A DNA stretch of 64,000 nucleotides, taken from NCBI RefSeq assembly GCF_009910675.1, contig NZ_RSEJ01000007.1:171804-235803 (forward strand). The letters run 5' to 3'. Of this stretch, positions 9,444 to 17,804 are shown piece after piece. Position 1 is the first letter of the stretch. Each line of letters begins with the position of its first letter. Source of the DNA: Photobacterium alginatilyticum (GTDB lineage: Bacteria > Pseudomonadota > Gammaproteobacteria > Enterobacterales > Vibrionaceae). The notes under the pieces are model-generated. The model was given only the letters and a program-made list of their open reading frames with translations, was not told where the DNA came from and made no database searches. Made by a program: the position numbers and the translations under genes.

Positions 9444-10052
9444 CTAAATCTTGGCGACCAGATATTTTTCCAGGCTCGGGTGTTTCGAGATGATGACGAC
9501 TTCATCGCCGTAGTGAATATCACCCTCTCCCTCAATATAGGCATCTAACTGAATTTCATTTCCATCCTGGCGGATCACAACCTCACCATGCTCTGCAGAG
9601 ATCTGGTTGCTGCGGACACTGGCTCTCATCCCTTCATAGTTAATTTTGGCGAATGCATTTTTGGCATTGAACACCGGCCCTAGAGGCTTAAGAGCAAACG
9701 CAGAGATATGAAGAGAAAGGTAATAGATAACAAAAAGTGCCGGCACAGTCACTGCGTAGAAAACAGCGCCAGAAAGCAGGCCAAACAGATATTGATTGAG
9801 GTAATACGTCAGCACCACCGCGAAGAAGCTACTGACTGTCAGTGCCACAGGTAGCGGAACCTGAGAAACAATCGGCGGCAGCATTAACTTGGCTGACCAG
9901 CCCGAATCCAAATCCACGCCATCTGCATCGCCGAGGCTGCCGTCAGACAAATCAAAGATCAGGTCGATGAGCATCAATCCGAAAAAGAGGCAGAAAGGAA
10001 CAGAGAAGACAACTACGGGGTAGGACAACAGGGCATTAATGAACGCAGACAT
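9444..10052 (-). CDS. yqiJ: YqiJ-like NfeD/OB-fold inner membrane protein
   Basis: About 202 residues from ATG 10052, with GAGG 11 nt upstream. The frame is open back to 10112, but the longer form would add an N-terminal segment that YqiJ proteins lack. The protein has an N-terminal hydrophobic helix (VVFSVPFCLFFGLMLIDLIF) and two further membrane segments around residues 75-130. A small beta-rich OB-like domain (~140-200) with a GEVVIRQDG-type turn faces the cytosol by analogy with NfeD proteins. NfeD-type proteins are obligate partners of SPFH/flotillin proteins, and this gene is immediately upstream of yqiK (101-nt gap). It is the first gene of the minus-strand unit, so its promoter lies in 10053-10417. 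Confidence 0.85.
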   Translation of the reverse strand: MSAFINALLSYPVVVFSVPFCLFFGLMLIDLIFDLSDGSLGDADGVDLDSGWSAKLMLPPIVSQVPLPVALTVSSFFAVVLTYYLNQYLFGLLSGAVFYAVTVPALFVIYYLSLHISAFALKPLGPVFNAKNAFAKINYEGMRASVRSNQISAEHGEVVIRQDGNEIQLDAYIEGEGDIHYGDEVVIISKHPSLEKYLVAKI

Positions 10053-10417
10053 TAATAGACAAACCTCAACAGATACAGCCCAACTATCAAGACATAATAT
10101 GCAACTCTCCATTCCCCAACAAGATGATTATGGCTGTGACAGGCATTTTTGCGGTTTAGCTCACAGCTCGCAAAGTTAAGTAAAAACAATAACTACCAAT
10201 CGAAAAGTGATGAATATTTCACCACTCATTCTATAACGTTGACCATCTCCTACAGCCAAAGACTAAAACGCATAAAATTCACCCAGTCACAATAAGTACA
10301 AAAAACCACCAAACGATCACACTGCGGAAATATCGACCAATTTATTGACTCCAATTATTCTATTCATCTGAATTTGGAGGTAGAATCCAGCCCTTCTTTC
10401 TGAACAGCACTTTGATA
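10053..10417. other. Divergent intergenic region between yqiJ and the LysE-type gene
   Basis: This 365-bp AT-rich stretch must carry the promoters of both divergent genes. No confident -35/-10 pair, operator or small ORF was found. A GGAGG at 10376-10380 is too far (about 37 nt) from the LysE start to be its ribosome site. Confidence 0.5.
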
Positions 10418-11056
10418 ATGATAGATTTCACCGTATTGCCGGTATACCTGACGGCAGTAGTCGCCCTATTACTTATGCCCGGACCGGATATGTTACTGAT
10501 CGCCAGCTCTAGCCTGAGCTATGGCAAAAAAGTCGGCGTATTTGCAAGCCTCGGCAATGCCACCTCTGGTGTCGTTCTTACCGTTCTTGCCGCAATGGGC
10601 GTCTCGGCACTGATCGCCATGAACCCTATTGCCCTTCAGGCTCTTCGCCTGCTAGGTGGTGCCTACCTGCTTAAAATGGGCTGGGACTGCATGCGTACCA
10701 ACCCGGCAGATGCCCCGGATGTCGAACATACTTCAGGCCTGGCGAAAACCCTTTACCGCCGTGCCGTGATCAGCAACCTGCTAAACCCAAAAGCTCTGAT
10801 CTTCTTTGTCCTTTTCCTACCACAGTTTGTCTCGGGCCAGGTTTCGGCTTCCTCGGGCGAACAGATGCTGGTACTTGGACTGCTACTGAACGTGCTCGGT
10901 CTGCTGTTTAACCTGTTCCTGGTCACTATGGTCGGCAGCCTGGGACAGCCTTTGCTGAAAAACGAAAAATTCAGAACCAACCAGCACAAATTTATGGGGC
11001 TGGTGTTCTTTGTTCTGGCTATCTGGCTATTGGCGTCACAGTTACCGACAGCCTAA
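10418..11056 (+). CDS. LysE/RhtB-family amino acid exporter
   Basis: The 212-residue protein starts at ATG 10418. A TTG two codons earlier is in frame but less likely. It has the family hallmark PGPDMLL near residue 23 and about six hydrophobic helices, and its length is normal for LysE/RhtB transporters (~205-215). Members export amino acids or homoserine lactone-like compounds by proton antiport across the inner membrane. The substrate cannot be read from the sequence. The gene stands alone and ends in a strong terminator at 11082-11120. No good Shine-Dalgarno site is visible. Confidence 0.9.
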   Translation: MIDFTVLPVYLTAVVALLLMPGPDMLLIASSSLSYGKKVGVFASLGNATSGVVLTVLAAMGVSALIAMNPIALQALRLLGGAYLLKMGWDCMRTNPADAPDVEHTSGLAKTLYRRAVISNLLNPKALIFFVLFLPQFVSGQVSASSGEQMLVLGLLLNVLGLLFNLFLVTMVGSLGQPLLKNEKFRTNQHKFMGLVFFVLAIWLLASQLPTA

Positions 11057-11081
11057 CCAGAACCTGCTCTGACCTATATAC

Positions 11082-11120
11082 AAAACACCTCGGCCAGATA
11101 TCTGGTCGAGGTGTTTTTTT
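11082..11120 (+). terminator. Rho-independent terminator of the LysE-type gene
   Basis: Long hairpin with arms AACACCTCG and CGAGGTGTT plus an inner CCAGATATCTGG palindrome, followed by seven T residues. Confidence 0.9.
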
Positions 11121-11150
11121 ATCTATCTTTAGATATAAACAAGCACTGAG

Positions 11151-11777
11151 CTACATCTTGGGTGCCGTCCAACTGCATAGTCCCAACTGAACCTCATCAA
11201 AGCGAGCTACAAAACTCGAATCGAGCGGGCTGCATGCGTAATAACCGACGCTAACAGGCAACGAGGCGGGTGGCGGGGGATCCACCTGCCCCATTTCCTG
11301 AGTCGTTTCCCCCAGCAAATGAAGATGAAACACCCGCATCTGACTGTAGTGCTCGCCGTCAAACGAGGATTCAATCAGAAAGTCCGGTCCCCGACGGCTG
11401 AGCCTGAACCAGACTTCAGTGGTCGAGGCAATATCCGTTCCCGACCAGTCTGAATATCCAAAGTTGGTCACAACACTACTGAGCCTCGCCAGATGCGGAT
11501 TTTCATGCTCGATCGATGCCTTAAACCAATTGTCCTTATTGAGGTAGATAACGAGCCCGGCCTGATCCTGCCGGGCTTTATAGTCAAAACGAACCCTTAC
11601 TGACAGGGTGAAGTTTTCGTCAATGCTGGCCAGCAGCGCCGGGGCATTTTCGTTCTGAAAACCATAATAACTACGTTGCCAGAAGTCCGTTTCTGGCTCG
11701 GTGACGATTGTTAACTCGCCACCGTCCACCAAAAATTGTTTTGGCTGGTTAAGCCAAGTCATTGCTTCAGCATTCAT
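11151..11777 (-). CDS. DUF1349 (concanavalin-like fold) protein in the trehalose operon
   Basis: A 208-residue soluble protein of the DUF1349 family (PF07081), a beta-sandwich with a laminarinase/concanavalin-like fold. Typical family stretches are visible, such as DFWQRSYYGF, RFDYKARQDQAGLVIY and SWFKASIE-like strands. There is no signal peptide, so it is probably cytosolic. It begins 32 nt after the treC stop on the same strand and is likely cotranscribed with treB-treC. A carbohydrate-related role such as sugar binding or mutarotation fits the fold and the operon, but no enzyme activity is established for the family. Confidence 0.85.
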   Translation of the reverse strand: MNAEAMTWLNQPKQFLVDGGELTIVTEPETDFWQRSYYGFQNENAPALLASIDENFTLSVRVRFDYKARQDQAGLVIYLNKDNWFKASIEHENPHLARLSSVVTNFGYSDWSGTDIASTTEVWFRLSRRGPDFLIESSFDGEHYSQMRVFHLHLLGETTQEMGQVDPPPPASLPVSVGYYACSPLDSSFVARFDEVQLGLCSWTAPKM

Positions 11778-11809
11778 TACCTAATCCCTGTCAACAATGC
11801 TCGTTGTTA

Positions 11810-13486
11810 TTATCGGTTGATCAGCAGTACTCGGGTTTCATACGGTTGCAGAGCAAAGCAGTGTGTCGGTTTTTGCTCGGTAACACCGGCATAGTTGGAC
11901 AACACGTACTCACCCTTTTCAAGCTCCAGGGCTTTGGGCAGGAAGCATTCAACCACTTCGCCATAATAGTTATTGATACAAACCAGTACCTGAGACTCGG
12001 ATTCCCGCTTGTAGCAGAAGATGCTGTCGTGCTCCGGCATCATATCGGTGTAGTCACCGGTCGTAATAACGTCGATTTCCTTACGCAGCTCAATCAGGCG
12101 ACGATAGAAATGGAATACCGAGTTGTCATCGACTACCGCTTTTTCTGCATTGATTTCAGGATAGTTAGCAGCCACTTCCAGCCAAGGTTGCCCCTTTGAG
12201 AAACCAGCATATTGACTGTCGTTCCACTGCATTGGCGTACGAGAATTATCACGAGACTTTTGGGCCAGAATAGCCAGCATATCCTGCTCGGTTACGCCAT
12301 GTTCGTTCACCATGATGTCGTACATATTGGTGCTTTCGACATCACGATACTGTTCTATTGATGTATAGCCCGGGTTGGTCATGCCAATTTCTTCACCCTG
12401 ATATACATATGGTGTGCCCTGCATCATATGGACAGACGCCGCCAGCATTTTTGCCGACTCGACACGGTATTGCTGATCATCACCGAGGCGGCTGACAACA
12501 CGCGGCTGGTCGTGGTTACACCAGAACAGTGCTCCCCAGCCTTTGCCATTGAGGCCTTGCTGCCAGTGGTTAAAAATCTCTTTTAGCTGCAGGAAGTCAA
12601 ACGGTGCCTTGGTCCATTTCTCGCCATTCGAGTAATCGACTTTGAGGTGGTGGAAGTTAAAGACCATCGACAGCTCTTTACTGTCCAGCGAAGAGTATTG
12701 CTGGCAATGCTCCAAAGTCGTGGATGACATTTCGCCAACGGTGACCGAACCGTATTTCTGGAACACGGCCTCGCTGATCTCCTGCAGGTATTCATGCACC
12801 CGAGGACCATCAGTGTAGAAACGGCGACCGTCGCCCAGACAGTCATTCGGAAAATCTTGTTGCTTGGAAATTAGGTTGATAACATCCAGGCGGAAACCAT
12901 CAACACCCTTTTCGGCCCAGAAGCTAATCACATCTTTCACTTCCTGGCGCACTTTCGGGTTTTCCCAGTTCAGGTCAGCCTGCTCTTTGGCAAACAGGTG
13001 GAGGTAGTACTGGCCCGTTGCTTCATCAAGCTCCCAAGCATTACCGCCGAACTTGGACTGCCAGTTGGTTGGCGCTCCGCCATCAACCGGATCTTTCCAG
13101 ATGTAGTAATCACGATAAGGGCTGTTCTTATCTCCCAGTGCCGACTGGAACCATGCATGCTCGGTCGAGGTATGGTTGACCACGATATCCATTACGATAC
13201 GGATCCCACGCTGATGGGCTTGCTCTAGCAGCTGGTCGAAATCGGCCATGGTGCCAAAGTCAGAGTTGATGTTGTAATAATCGGAAATGTCGTAGCCGTT
13301 ATCGATCATTGGCGAGCTGTAAACCGGCGTCAACCAAATCGCGTCGACACCCAATGTTTTCAGATAATCGAGCTTTGAGATAATCCCTTGAATATCACCC
13401 GTACCCTGACTTCCGCTGTCGCAAAAGCTCTTAGGATAGATTTGGTAAATAGTCGCCGTACGCCACCATTCAAATTGCTCTTTCAT
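11810..13486 (-). CDS. treC: Trehalose-6-phosphate hydrolase (alpha,alpha-phosphotrehalase)
   Basis: A 558-residue GH13 glycoside hydrolase. The four GH13 regions are visible in order: DIVVNHTS, GFRLDVINL (with the nucleophile Asp), a Glu-bearing GEMSS segment (acid/base), and NHDQPR. TreC cleaves cytosolic trehalose-6-phosphate, made by the TreB permease, into glucose and glucose-6-phosphate. Length and order match the family, and treB lies 97 nt upstream on the same strand. The start at 13486 is the family start, with the MKEQFEWWRTATIYQIYPKS-type N-terminus. Confidence 0.95.
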   Translation of the reverse strand: MKEQFEWWRTATIYQIYPKSFCDSGSQGTGDIQGIISKLDYLKTLGVDAIWLTPVYSSPMIDNGYDISDYYNINSDFGTMADFDQLLEQAHQRGIRIVMDIVVNHTSTEHAWFQSALGDKNSPYRDYYIWKDPVDGGAPTNWQSKFGGNAWELDEATGQYYLHLFAKEQADLNWENPKVRQEVKDVISFWAEKGVDGFRLDVINLISKQQDFPNDCLGDGRRFYTDGPRVHEYLQEISEAVFQKYGSVTVGEMSSTTLEHCQQYSSLDSKELSMVFNFHHLKVDYSNGEKWTKAPFDFLQLKEIFNHWQQGLNGKGWGALFWCNHDQPRVVSRLGDDQQYRVESAKMLAASVHMMQGTPYVYQGEEIGMTNPGYTSIEQYRDVESTNMYDIMVNEHGVTEQDMLAILAQKSRDNSRTPMQWNDSQYAGFSKGQPWLEVAANYPEINAEKAVVDDNSVFHFYRRLIELRKEIDVITTGDYTDMMPEHDSIFCYKRESESQVLVCINNYYGEVVECFLPKALELEKGEYVLSNYAGVTEQKPTHCFALQPYETRVLLINR

Positions 13487-13583
13487 CGTGTCTAGCCTGA
13501 ATGTTGAATTGAAGTTTGATGTGGCTGCCGATGAATACCGGCAGCCAGTTTTTATCGCTGTATTTTGTAGGTTTATCTACTTA

Positions 13584-15014
13584 TTAAGCAGTTTGAGGAG
13601 ATTGTTCGATTTCGCCTTTCGCCTGTGCACGCTTGTACATAATCAGAGTAAGAGCGATTGGTACAATAACTGCAACCAGCATGGCGACTAGGTATACCAT
13701 CCAGTACTGAGGCTGGATTGACAAGATACCCGGCAGACCACCCACACCGATACCGTTCGCCATTACACCGGCGCTACCACAGATTGCAGCGGCAATCGCA
13801 GAACCAATCATGGCGCTAAGCATCGGGAACTTGTACTTAAGGTTAATACCGTACATCGCAGGCTCAGTAACACCCAGGTAGGCAGAGATTGCAGCCGGTA
13901 CAGAGATTTCACGCTCGTTGTGTTTTTTGCTAATCCAGATGATACCCATAACAGCCGATGCCTGAGCAATGTTAGACAGTGCAATCAGAGGCCAGATTGG
14001 CGTACCGCCCATGTCTTGCATTAGCTGAAGGTCAATCGCATTGGTTGTGTGGTGAACACCGGTGATTACCAGCGGTGCGTACAGGAAGCCAAAGACCATG
14101 GCACCCAGAATCGCAAAGTCACCTGTCATTGCCACTTTCGCCGCGTAACCAACTGCATCACCCAGCATACGACCGAACGGACCGATGAATGCGTGAGCAA
14201 GGATCACTGACACAATGATAGAGACAAACGGTACAATAACCAGGTACAGGTACGCCGGAATAATCCGCTTGAGGTTGGTTTCAATAAACGCTAATGCGAT
14301 ACCTGCCAACATTGCCGGGATCACCTGAGCCTGATAGCCGACCTTTTCAATGACGAACAGGCCAAAGTCCCAACTTTCGGGTACTTGCTGTCCGATAAGA
14401 TAGGCGTTCATCAGCTGCGGTGATACCAGAGTCACACCCAGTACGATACCCAGAATCGGTGTACCACCCAGTTTCTTCACTGTCGACCAACACACGCCAA
14501 CCGGCAGGAAGAAGAAAATCGCTTCGCCAATCAGCCACAGGAAGGAGTGCACTGTCGCCCAGAATTGGCTAATTTCGGTCAGAGTCTGACCGTCAAACAT
14601 CCGGATGTCGCCGATGACATTACGGAAACCGAGGATCAAACCACCGGTGATAATTGCTGGCAGCAACGGAACAAAAATTTCGGCAAGGTGTGAAATTCCT
14701 CGCTCCAGCAAACTCATATTCTGGCGGGCTGCCACTTTTGCCTCTTCCTTGCTGGCGCCGGCACTGCCCGTCATCTCAGTTAAAACTTTATATACCTCGT
14801 CTACTTCGGTACCGATCACTACCTGAAATTGACCCGCATTGGTGAAACACCCTTTCACCATTGGGATTTCTTCAATTTCTTTGACGTTAGCCTTGTCAGT
14901 ATCGCTAAGAACAAAACGCAGTCGGGTCAGACAGTGACTAACGCTAGCAATGTTGTCACTGCCACCGATTAACTCCACCAGACGCTCGATTTGCTGTCGA
15001 TTAATCTTACTCAT
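13584..15014 (-). CDS. treB: PTS trehalose-specific EIIBC permease
   Basis: A 476-residue protein from ATG 15014, chosen because related TreB proteins begin MSKIN. An ATG four codons upstream is in frame. The EIIB domain (residues 1-~85) carries the phosphorylatable Cys28 in SHCLTRLRF. The EIIC domain (~105-460) is a multi-span membrane channel with conserved GITEP-like and NAYL stretches. It takes up trehalose while phosphorylating it to trehalose-6-phosphate. No EIIA domain is fused, so the glucose EIIA (Crr, outside the window) is presumably used. Expression is probably repressed by TreR at two palindromes 54-122 bp upstream of the start. Confidence 0.95.
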   Translation of the reverse strand: MSKINRQQIERLVELIGGSDNIASVSHCLTRLRFVLSDTDKANVKEIEEIPMVKGCFTNAGQFQVVIGTEVDEVYKVLTEMTGSAGASKEEAKVAARQNMSLLERGISHLAEIFVPLLPAIITGGLILGFRNVIGDIRMFDGQTLTEISQFWATVHSFLWLIGEAIFFFLPVGVCWSTVKKLGGTPILGIVLGVTLVSPQLMNAYLIGQQVPESWDFGLFVIEKVGYQAQVIPAMLAGIALAFIETNLKRIIPAYLYLVIVPFVSIIVSVILAHAFIGPFGRMLGDAVGYAAKVAMTGDFAILGAMVFGFLYAPLVITGVHHTTNAIDLQLMQDMGGTPIWPLIALSNIAQASAVMGIIWISKKHNEREISVPAAISAYLGVTEPAMYGINLKYKFPMLSAMIGSAIAAAICGSAGVMANGIGVGGLPGILSIQPQYWMVYLVAMLVAVIVPIALTLIMYKRAQAKGEIEQSPQTA

Positions 15015-15067
15015 GCCGATGTCCATGTTTATATTTGATAGGGAATGTCGTTATTGTTATCCCGCAA

Positions 15068-15081
15068 TGGGAATGTTCCCA
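15068..15081. promoter_or_regulatory. Putative TreR operator, treB-proximal
   Basis: TGGGAATGTTCCCA, a 14-bp palindrome apart from the centre, 54 bp upstream of the treB start. It resembles the GGGAAC-type operators bound by enterobacterial TreR. Confidence 0.75.
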
Positions 15082-15122
15082 CCGCTCGAGATAATAATGG
15101 CAAAGCCAACCCAAAAAGAAAA

Positions 15123-15136
15123 TGGGAACATTCCCA
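15123..15136. promoter_or_regulatory. Putative TreR operator, treB-distal
   Basis: TGGGAACATTCCCA is the second copy of the same palindrome, centred 55 bp from the first. Paired LacI-family operators at such a distance suit cooperative binding or short loop formation. Confidence 0.75.
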
Positions 15137-15234
15137 CAACGTGAATCAGTTCACACATTCAGGTTACTTATTAAACGCGCCCCACCTATAACACGATTGT
15201 AGGATAAGCGGGATCGTTTAGCTTTTCATCCTGG

Positions 15235-16179
15235 CTACAGGCTTGCCTCTTGGGTTAAATGGGTAATGGTTTGCTGCCCGGAAAGCTGCTTGATCAATAA
15301 GTTGGCCGATGCATAGCCGGCCTTAAAATAGCCCGGATCAATGCTGAAAGTATTGGGAAAAATAAATGAGAGGAGATCGGTGGCACCAACACCGGAGACT
15401 TGAATATCACTGCGACCCAGTTCCTGAAGCCGCTTGGCAACGCCCATGGCCAAGGTGTCACTGGCACAAACTATCGCCTGGGTCTCAGGCCCTATGACAT
15501 CATCGGTCAGTTGATAGGCACTTTCATGGCTAAGCTGTCCGGTCTGGAAACATGGGACTATATCTGCCTCCTTACAACAGGCCTTATAGGCGTTCAAGCG
15601 CATCAGGCCGGTGGTCTTATCGCTCGGGTCGACCCCCATGTAGCTAATGTGCTGCTTGCCCTGCTGTATGAAGTGGTTCATGGCCAACTCGATGATGCCA
15701 TGATTGTCGTAGCCGACCGACGAGATCCTATCGGTATCCACAGCAATAACGACGGCTTTGTGCTTGAGCGCCTCTATTGCCGACAAATCGCAATCGGAGA
15801 AACCAAACACTATCACCCCGTCGACATTACGCTTTTGCAAAACAGCAAGATGCTCGTTGGTTTTCTCGGCACTGAACTGGCTTTCCATGATCACGGCATC
15901 GTAGCCAGCCTGATAGATCACTTCCAGGATCCCGCTTACCGCTTTATTTTCCGACGGAGAGTCCAGACGCGAGAGAATGATCCCGACCACCTTGGCGCTG
16001 CCTCCCCGCATAGCCTGTGCAGACTTGGACGGTACATAGCCAGAATCCCGGATCACCTGCTCAACCTTTTCACGGGTTTCCGGTTTTACCTTTGGATCAT
16101 TGGTGAGAACACGGGATACGGTTGATTTTCCGACCCCAGCCAATTTGGCAATATCAAGAATAGTGAGCTTCTGAGTCAT
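15235..16179 (-). CDS. treR: Trehalose operon repressor, LacI/GalR family
   Basis: 314 residues, the normal LacI-family length. The N-terminal helix-turn-helix is LTILDIAKLAGVGKSTVSRV (residues ~5-25), followed by a hinge with SKSAQAMRG. The C-terminal periplasmic-binding-like domain spans ~60-310. By analogy with E. coli TreR it binds trehalose-6-phosphate as inducer and represses treB-treC. It lies upstream of treB in the same direction with a 220-nt gap holding two operators, so treB has its own promoter. No copy of the operator was found ahead of treR itself. Confidence 0.9.
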   Translation of the reverse strand: MTQKLTILDIAKLAGVGKSTVSRVLTNDPKVKPETREKVEQVIRDSGYVPSKSAQAMRGGSAKVVGIILSRLDSPSENKAVSGILEVIYQAGYDAVIMESQFSAEKTNEHLAVLQKRNVDGVIVFGFSDCDLSAIEALKHKAVVIAVDTDRISSVGYDNHGIIELAMNHFIQQGKQHISYMGVDPSDKTTGLMRLNAYKACCKEADIVPCFQTGQLSHESAYQLTDDVIGPETQAIVCASDTLAMGVAKRLQELGRSDIQVSGVGATDLLSFIFPNTFSIDPGYFKAGYASANLLIKQLSGQQTITHLTQEASL

Positions 16180-16544
16180 AATTAATACAAGCTAATACAA
16201 TCCCCTCTATTGTCACCGTCATACTTAGGATTTCAATCATTTTCGGCAGCATTATCTCAAAATCCTTCCGGATACCGGCAAATATTCCCTGCCAATTATC
16301 AAATCGCGAAAAAATGACAAAGTAGTGATTAATGACAAATACTTACAGTAAGCGGACATTCACTAAAACAAAATCGGATAAATTGCTCACTGTGATGGTA
16401 TTTACTTGAATTCTTTATATTCCGTCCCCATATCTATTATGGAACTAAACATTAAAAGCTATAAATTGCTAAAAGTCGTGTTGGCCTGTTCTTTTGCTCC
16501 CCACTCTTTAATATGCCTACACGAGTAAAAGCATAAGGATGATT
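16180..16544. other. Divergent intergenic region between treR and the CARF gene
   Basis: 365 bp, AT-rich. It must hold promoters for treR (minus) and the CARF gene (plus). No convincing promoter hexamers, operator palindrome or repeat array were recognised, and in particular no CRISPR-like repeats. Confidence 0.5.
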
Positions 16545-17711
16545 ATGATTACTCACGTTGGCATTATCGATCAGGATCCCGTAAGACTGATAACCCCTTT
16601 ACTCGACCACGGCATTCCCGCCGATAAGATGATTTTTATCGGCACCCTGGACCAGCAGGAACAATATAACCGACTGGCTTCGATTCTTGCGCCTCGAAAT
16701 ATTCAAGCCGAATTCTTTACCATCCCAGATTCCATCAACATCACCTGCATCCGCCGCCGCCTTAACGAACTAGCCGCCGAGCTAAAACAGCAACAGTCTG
16801 AAATTTGGTTTAACGCCAGCTGCGGACTTCGCCACCGCCTGTTATCGGCCTATGAAGTATTTCGTACCTACCACTGGCCAATCTATGTGATTGAACCTTT
16901 CAGTGACGAGATGTGCTGGCTATATCCAAATGACCGCGAGCAACAGCAGGTCGAAGACCGGATTCAGCTTACCGATTACCTGACCATTTTTGGTGCCCGT
17001 TGTGAACTGCCTGAGACCATGGTTCCAGAGGCGCTGAACGATCAACTGTGGGAACTGGGTCAACGCTGGGCCAGCTCAGCGCTGGAACTTGGACCAGGGC
17101 TTGCCACCCTTAACTACCTTGCGACCACCTGCCGTAAAGAACAGAAACTCGATGTCGCGCTAAGCGAAAAACAGCAAGGCTACAAAGAGCTTGGGATGCT
17201 GCTCTCCGATCTGGAAGATACGGGGCTTGCCACCTACAACAATGGCATCCTGACGTTCAAACACGAGGAAGCACGCCGCTTTGCCAATGGTGAGTGGCTG
17301 GAGAATCTGGTTCACAGCACCGTACGTGCTATCCAGAACGAGTTGCCGACCATTCAGGACCACTCTCTGGGTGTGCAGGTATACCGTAAGATTGGCGAAC
17401 GCGAAGTCCGAAATGAGCTGGATGTGGCTACCGTGGTCAATAACAAGCTTCATATCATCGAGTGTAAGACCAAAGGGATGCGCGACGACGGCGATGACAC
17501 GCTCTACAAGCTGGAATCTCTGCGTGACCTGCTTGGCGGCCTGCAGGCGCGTGCGATGCTGGTCAGCTTCCGTCCGCTGCGCCACCATGACCTGGTACGC
17601 GCCCAGGATCTGGGGCTGGCAATTATCGGTCCGGATCAGCTTGGTGATCTGCAAACCCACCTGCACAACTGGCTCAGAGATGCTGGTGGTCAAAGTCATA
17701 ACGTGGCCTAA
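16545..17711 (+). CDS. CARF-wHTH-PD-(D/E)XK nuclease of the DUF1887 (VC1899/Card1) family
   Basis: 388 residues from ATG 16545, with AAGGA 5 nt upstream. The ATG at 16539 overlaps that ribosome site. The architecture matches DUF1887. Residues ~1-130 are a Rossmann-like CARF domain. Residues ~160-245 are a winged-helix region. Residues ~248-380 are a restriction-endonuclease-like domain with a complete-looking active site: E253 in NGEWLE, D293 in NELD, and E306/K308 in IIECK. Relatives such as Card1/Can2 are activated by cyclic tetra-adenylate from type III CRISPR systems and cut nucleic acids. The V. cholerae orthologue VC1899 is structurally known from structural genomics. No CRISPR array or cas gene is present in the 64 kb, so the activating signal here is unknown. 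It is monocistronic and divergent from treR. Confidence 0.9.
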   Translation: MITHVGIIDQDPVRLITPLLDHGIPADKMIFIGTLDQQEQYNRLASILAPRNIQAEFFTIPDSINITCIRRRLNELAAELKQQQSEIWFNASCGLRHRLLSAYEVFRTYHWPIYVIEPFSDEMCWLYPNDREQQQVEDRIQLTDYLTIFGARCELPETMVPEALNDQLWELGQRWASSALELGPGLATLNYLATTCRKEQKLDVALSEKQQGYKELGMLLSDLEDTGLATYNNGILTFKHEEARRFANGEWLENLVHSTVRAIQNELPTIQDHSLGVQVYRKIGEREVRNELDVATVVNNKLHIIECKTKGMRDDGDDTLYKLESLRDLLGGLQARAMLVSFRPLRHHDLVRAQDLGLAIIGPDQLGDLQTHLHNWLRDAGGQSHNVA

Positions 17712-17804
17712 GCAACAACCCTTAGAACATGAGTAACGGGTACTTAGTGACCCGTTACTCTTCCCCCTTCGTAAATTTAATTCAAGCTACTTACCCTCAA
17801 GCGA

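Noticed and set aside
15400..16125. 241-residue ORF antisense to treR
   Set aside because: treR is complete with domain motifs; the antisense frame shows no family features.
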